Source: Solirubrobacterales bacterium (lineage in GTDB: Bacteria > Actinomycetota > Thermoleophilia > Solirubrobacterales > Solirubrobacteraceae). Taken from it: a stretch of DNA of 7,327 nucleotides. A model generated the notes under the pieces. The model was not told the DNA's origin. It saw only the letters and a program-made list of their open reading frames with translations, and ran no database searches. Positions 6,730 through 7,327 of the stretch are shown here, piece by piece (the first letter of the stretch is position 1; each line of letters begins with the position of its first letter). Position numbers and translations under genes: made by a program. The stretch spans positions 1 to 7,327 of the forward strand of contig JAOPZQ010000587.1 of the NCBI GenBank assembly GCA_025964075.1, in the 5' to 3' direction.

Positions 6730-7327
6730 TGGCGACCGCCGCGACCGTCGAGGCGCTGATCCAGGCCGGGGGCCCGCACGTCCCGGCCCTGATGGACGAG
6801 CTCGAGGTCCGGCTGTCCGAGCTGGCCGCCTCGCACGGCCCGGAGCTCGCGCGCCACAGCGGTGCGACGATCGCCGCGGGCGGGAAGCGCCTGCGGCCGT
6901 TGCTCGTCGTCCTCGCCGCGGGCGAGACGCCGGCCGGCCGTGACGGCGTGCTGCGCGCCGCGGTCGCCGTCGAGCTCGTGCACTCGGCGACGCTCGTCCA
7001 CGACGACGTCCTCGATCGCGGGACCCTCCGCCGCGGGCGCCCGACGGTCGTGGCGGCGGCCGGGCGGAACATGGCCACGGCGGCCGGGGACTTCCTGTTC
7101 TCGCGGGCGTTCGCCGAGCTGGCGGGCGGCGGGCGGGCGGCGGCGGTCGCCGCCCTCGCCGACGCGTGCCTCGGGCTGGCCGAGGGCGAGCTCATGCAGC
7201 GCTCCGACGCGTGGGATCCGGCCGTCTCCGTCGCGCGCTATGAGCGCCGCTGCGAGCTCAAGACCGCGCGGCTGTTCGAGGCTGCGTGCCGGCTCGGCGC
7301 GCTCGAGGGCGGCGCGCCCGAGGCGGA
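6729..7327 (+). CDS. Trans-polyprenyl diphosphate synthase, 3' end cut off by the window
   Basis: This enzyme elongates an allylic diphosphate with isopentenyl diphosphate units, presumably to the menaquinone side chain. The frame runs open from the ATG at 6729 to the last base (199 codons), out of the usual 310-330. Visible motifs are GGKRLRP (51-57, isopentenyl diphosphate binding), the first aspartate-rich motif DDVLD (92-96) in TLVHDDVLDRG, RRGRPTV (101-107), AAGDFLFSRAF (118-128), LAEGELMQ (150-157) and the conserved K178-T179. The second aspartate-rich motif should lie beyond the window. The residue five before DDxxD is alanine (A87), a small side chain typical of long-chain synthases (heptaprenyl to decaprenyl) rather than farnesyl or geranylgeranyl synthases. 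It overlaps the menG stop by one base, as in the Bacillus hepS-menG-hepT cluster. It may need the 135-residue protein at 3353-3760 as partner; that is inference. Confidence 0.93.
   Translation, partial: MATAATVEALIQAGGPHVPALMDELEVRLSELAASHGPELARHSGATIAAGGKRLRPLLVVLAAGETPAGRDGVLRAAVAVELVHSATLVHDDVLDRGTLRRGRPTVVAAAGRNMATAAGDFLFSRAFAELAGGGRAAAVAALADACLGLAEGELMQRSDAWDPAVSVARYERRCELKTARLFEAACRLGALEGGAPEA

Noticed and set aside
7121..7146. G-rich tract that could form a quadruplex
   Set aside because: It has only three GGG runs plus GG runs and is explained by Gly/Arg/Ala codons in the polyprenyl synthase gene. Nothing points to a regulatory role.

Overview
The window is a compact, very GC-rich stretch of bacterial chromosome. 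Every convincing gene lies on the + strand, and neighbours overlap or nearly abut. The codon bias (third positions almost all G or C), the menaquinone-type gene content and the gene set suggest a deep-branching actinobacterium, for example Thermoleophilia. That placement is an inference from gene content; there is no rRNA gene in the window. The cytochrome b complex is of the split b6/subunit-IV type with a c-type haem fused to subunit IV, as in Bacillus QcrABC. It is not the large QcrB plus dihaem QcrC of typical Actinomycetia.

Region 1 (1-3303) is tetrapyrrole synthesis: the 3' part of hemB, then a fused two-domain siroheme decarboxylase (AhbA-AhbB type), then hemL. The three reading frames overlap by 13 and 20 bases. 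HemL makes 5-aminolevulinate and HemB condenses it to porphobilinogen. The fused AhbAB protein implies that the organism makes haem, or haem d1, through siroheme.

Region 2 (3300-3760) holds a possible 18-codon linking ORF and a 135-residue protein. This protein aligns by eye with the middle of the polyprenyl diphosphate synthase encoded at the far end of the window, but it has lost the DDxxD metal-binding motif. It is best read as a non-catalytic partner subunit of the HexA/HepS kind.

Region 3 (3811-6011), after a 50-base gap with a possible promoter, encodes a menaquinol:cytochrome c oxidoreductase: Rieske protein, cytochrome b6-like subunit, and a subunit IV-cytochrome c fusion.

Region 4 (6022-7327) encodes the quinone methyltransferase MenG/UbiE and the N-terminal two thirds or so of a long-chain trans-polyprenyl diphosphate synthase, cut by the window end. 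Together the genes link haem supply, menaquinone synthesis (side chain and methylation) and the haem-containing complex that oxidises menaquinol. No tRNA, rRNA, CRISPR array, insertion sequence or phage gene was seen. The most interesting points are the putative dead prenyltransferase subunit separated from its partner by the bc-complex genes, and the fused siroheme decarboxylase inside a haem operon.
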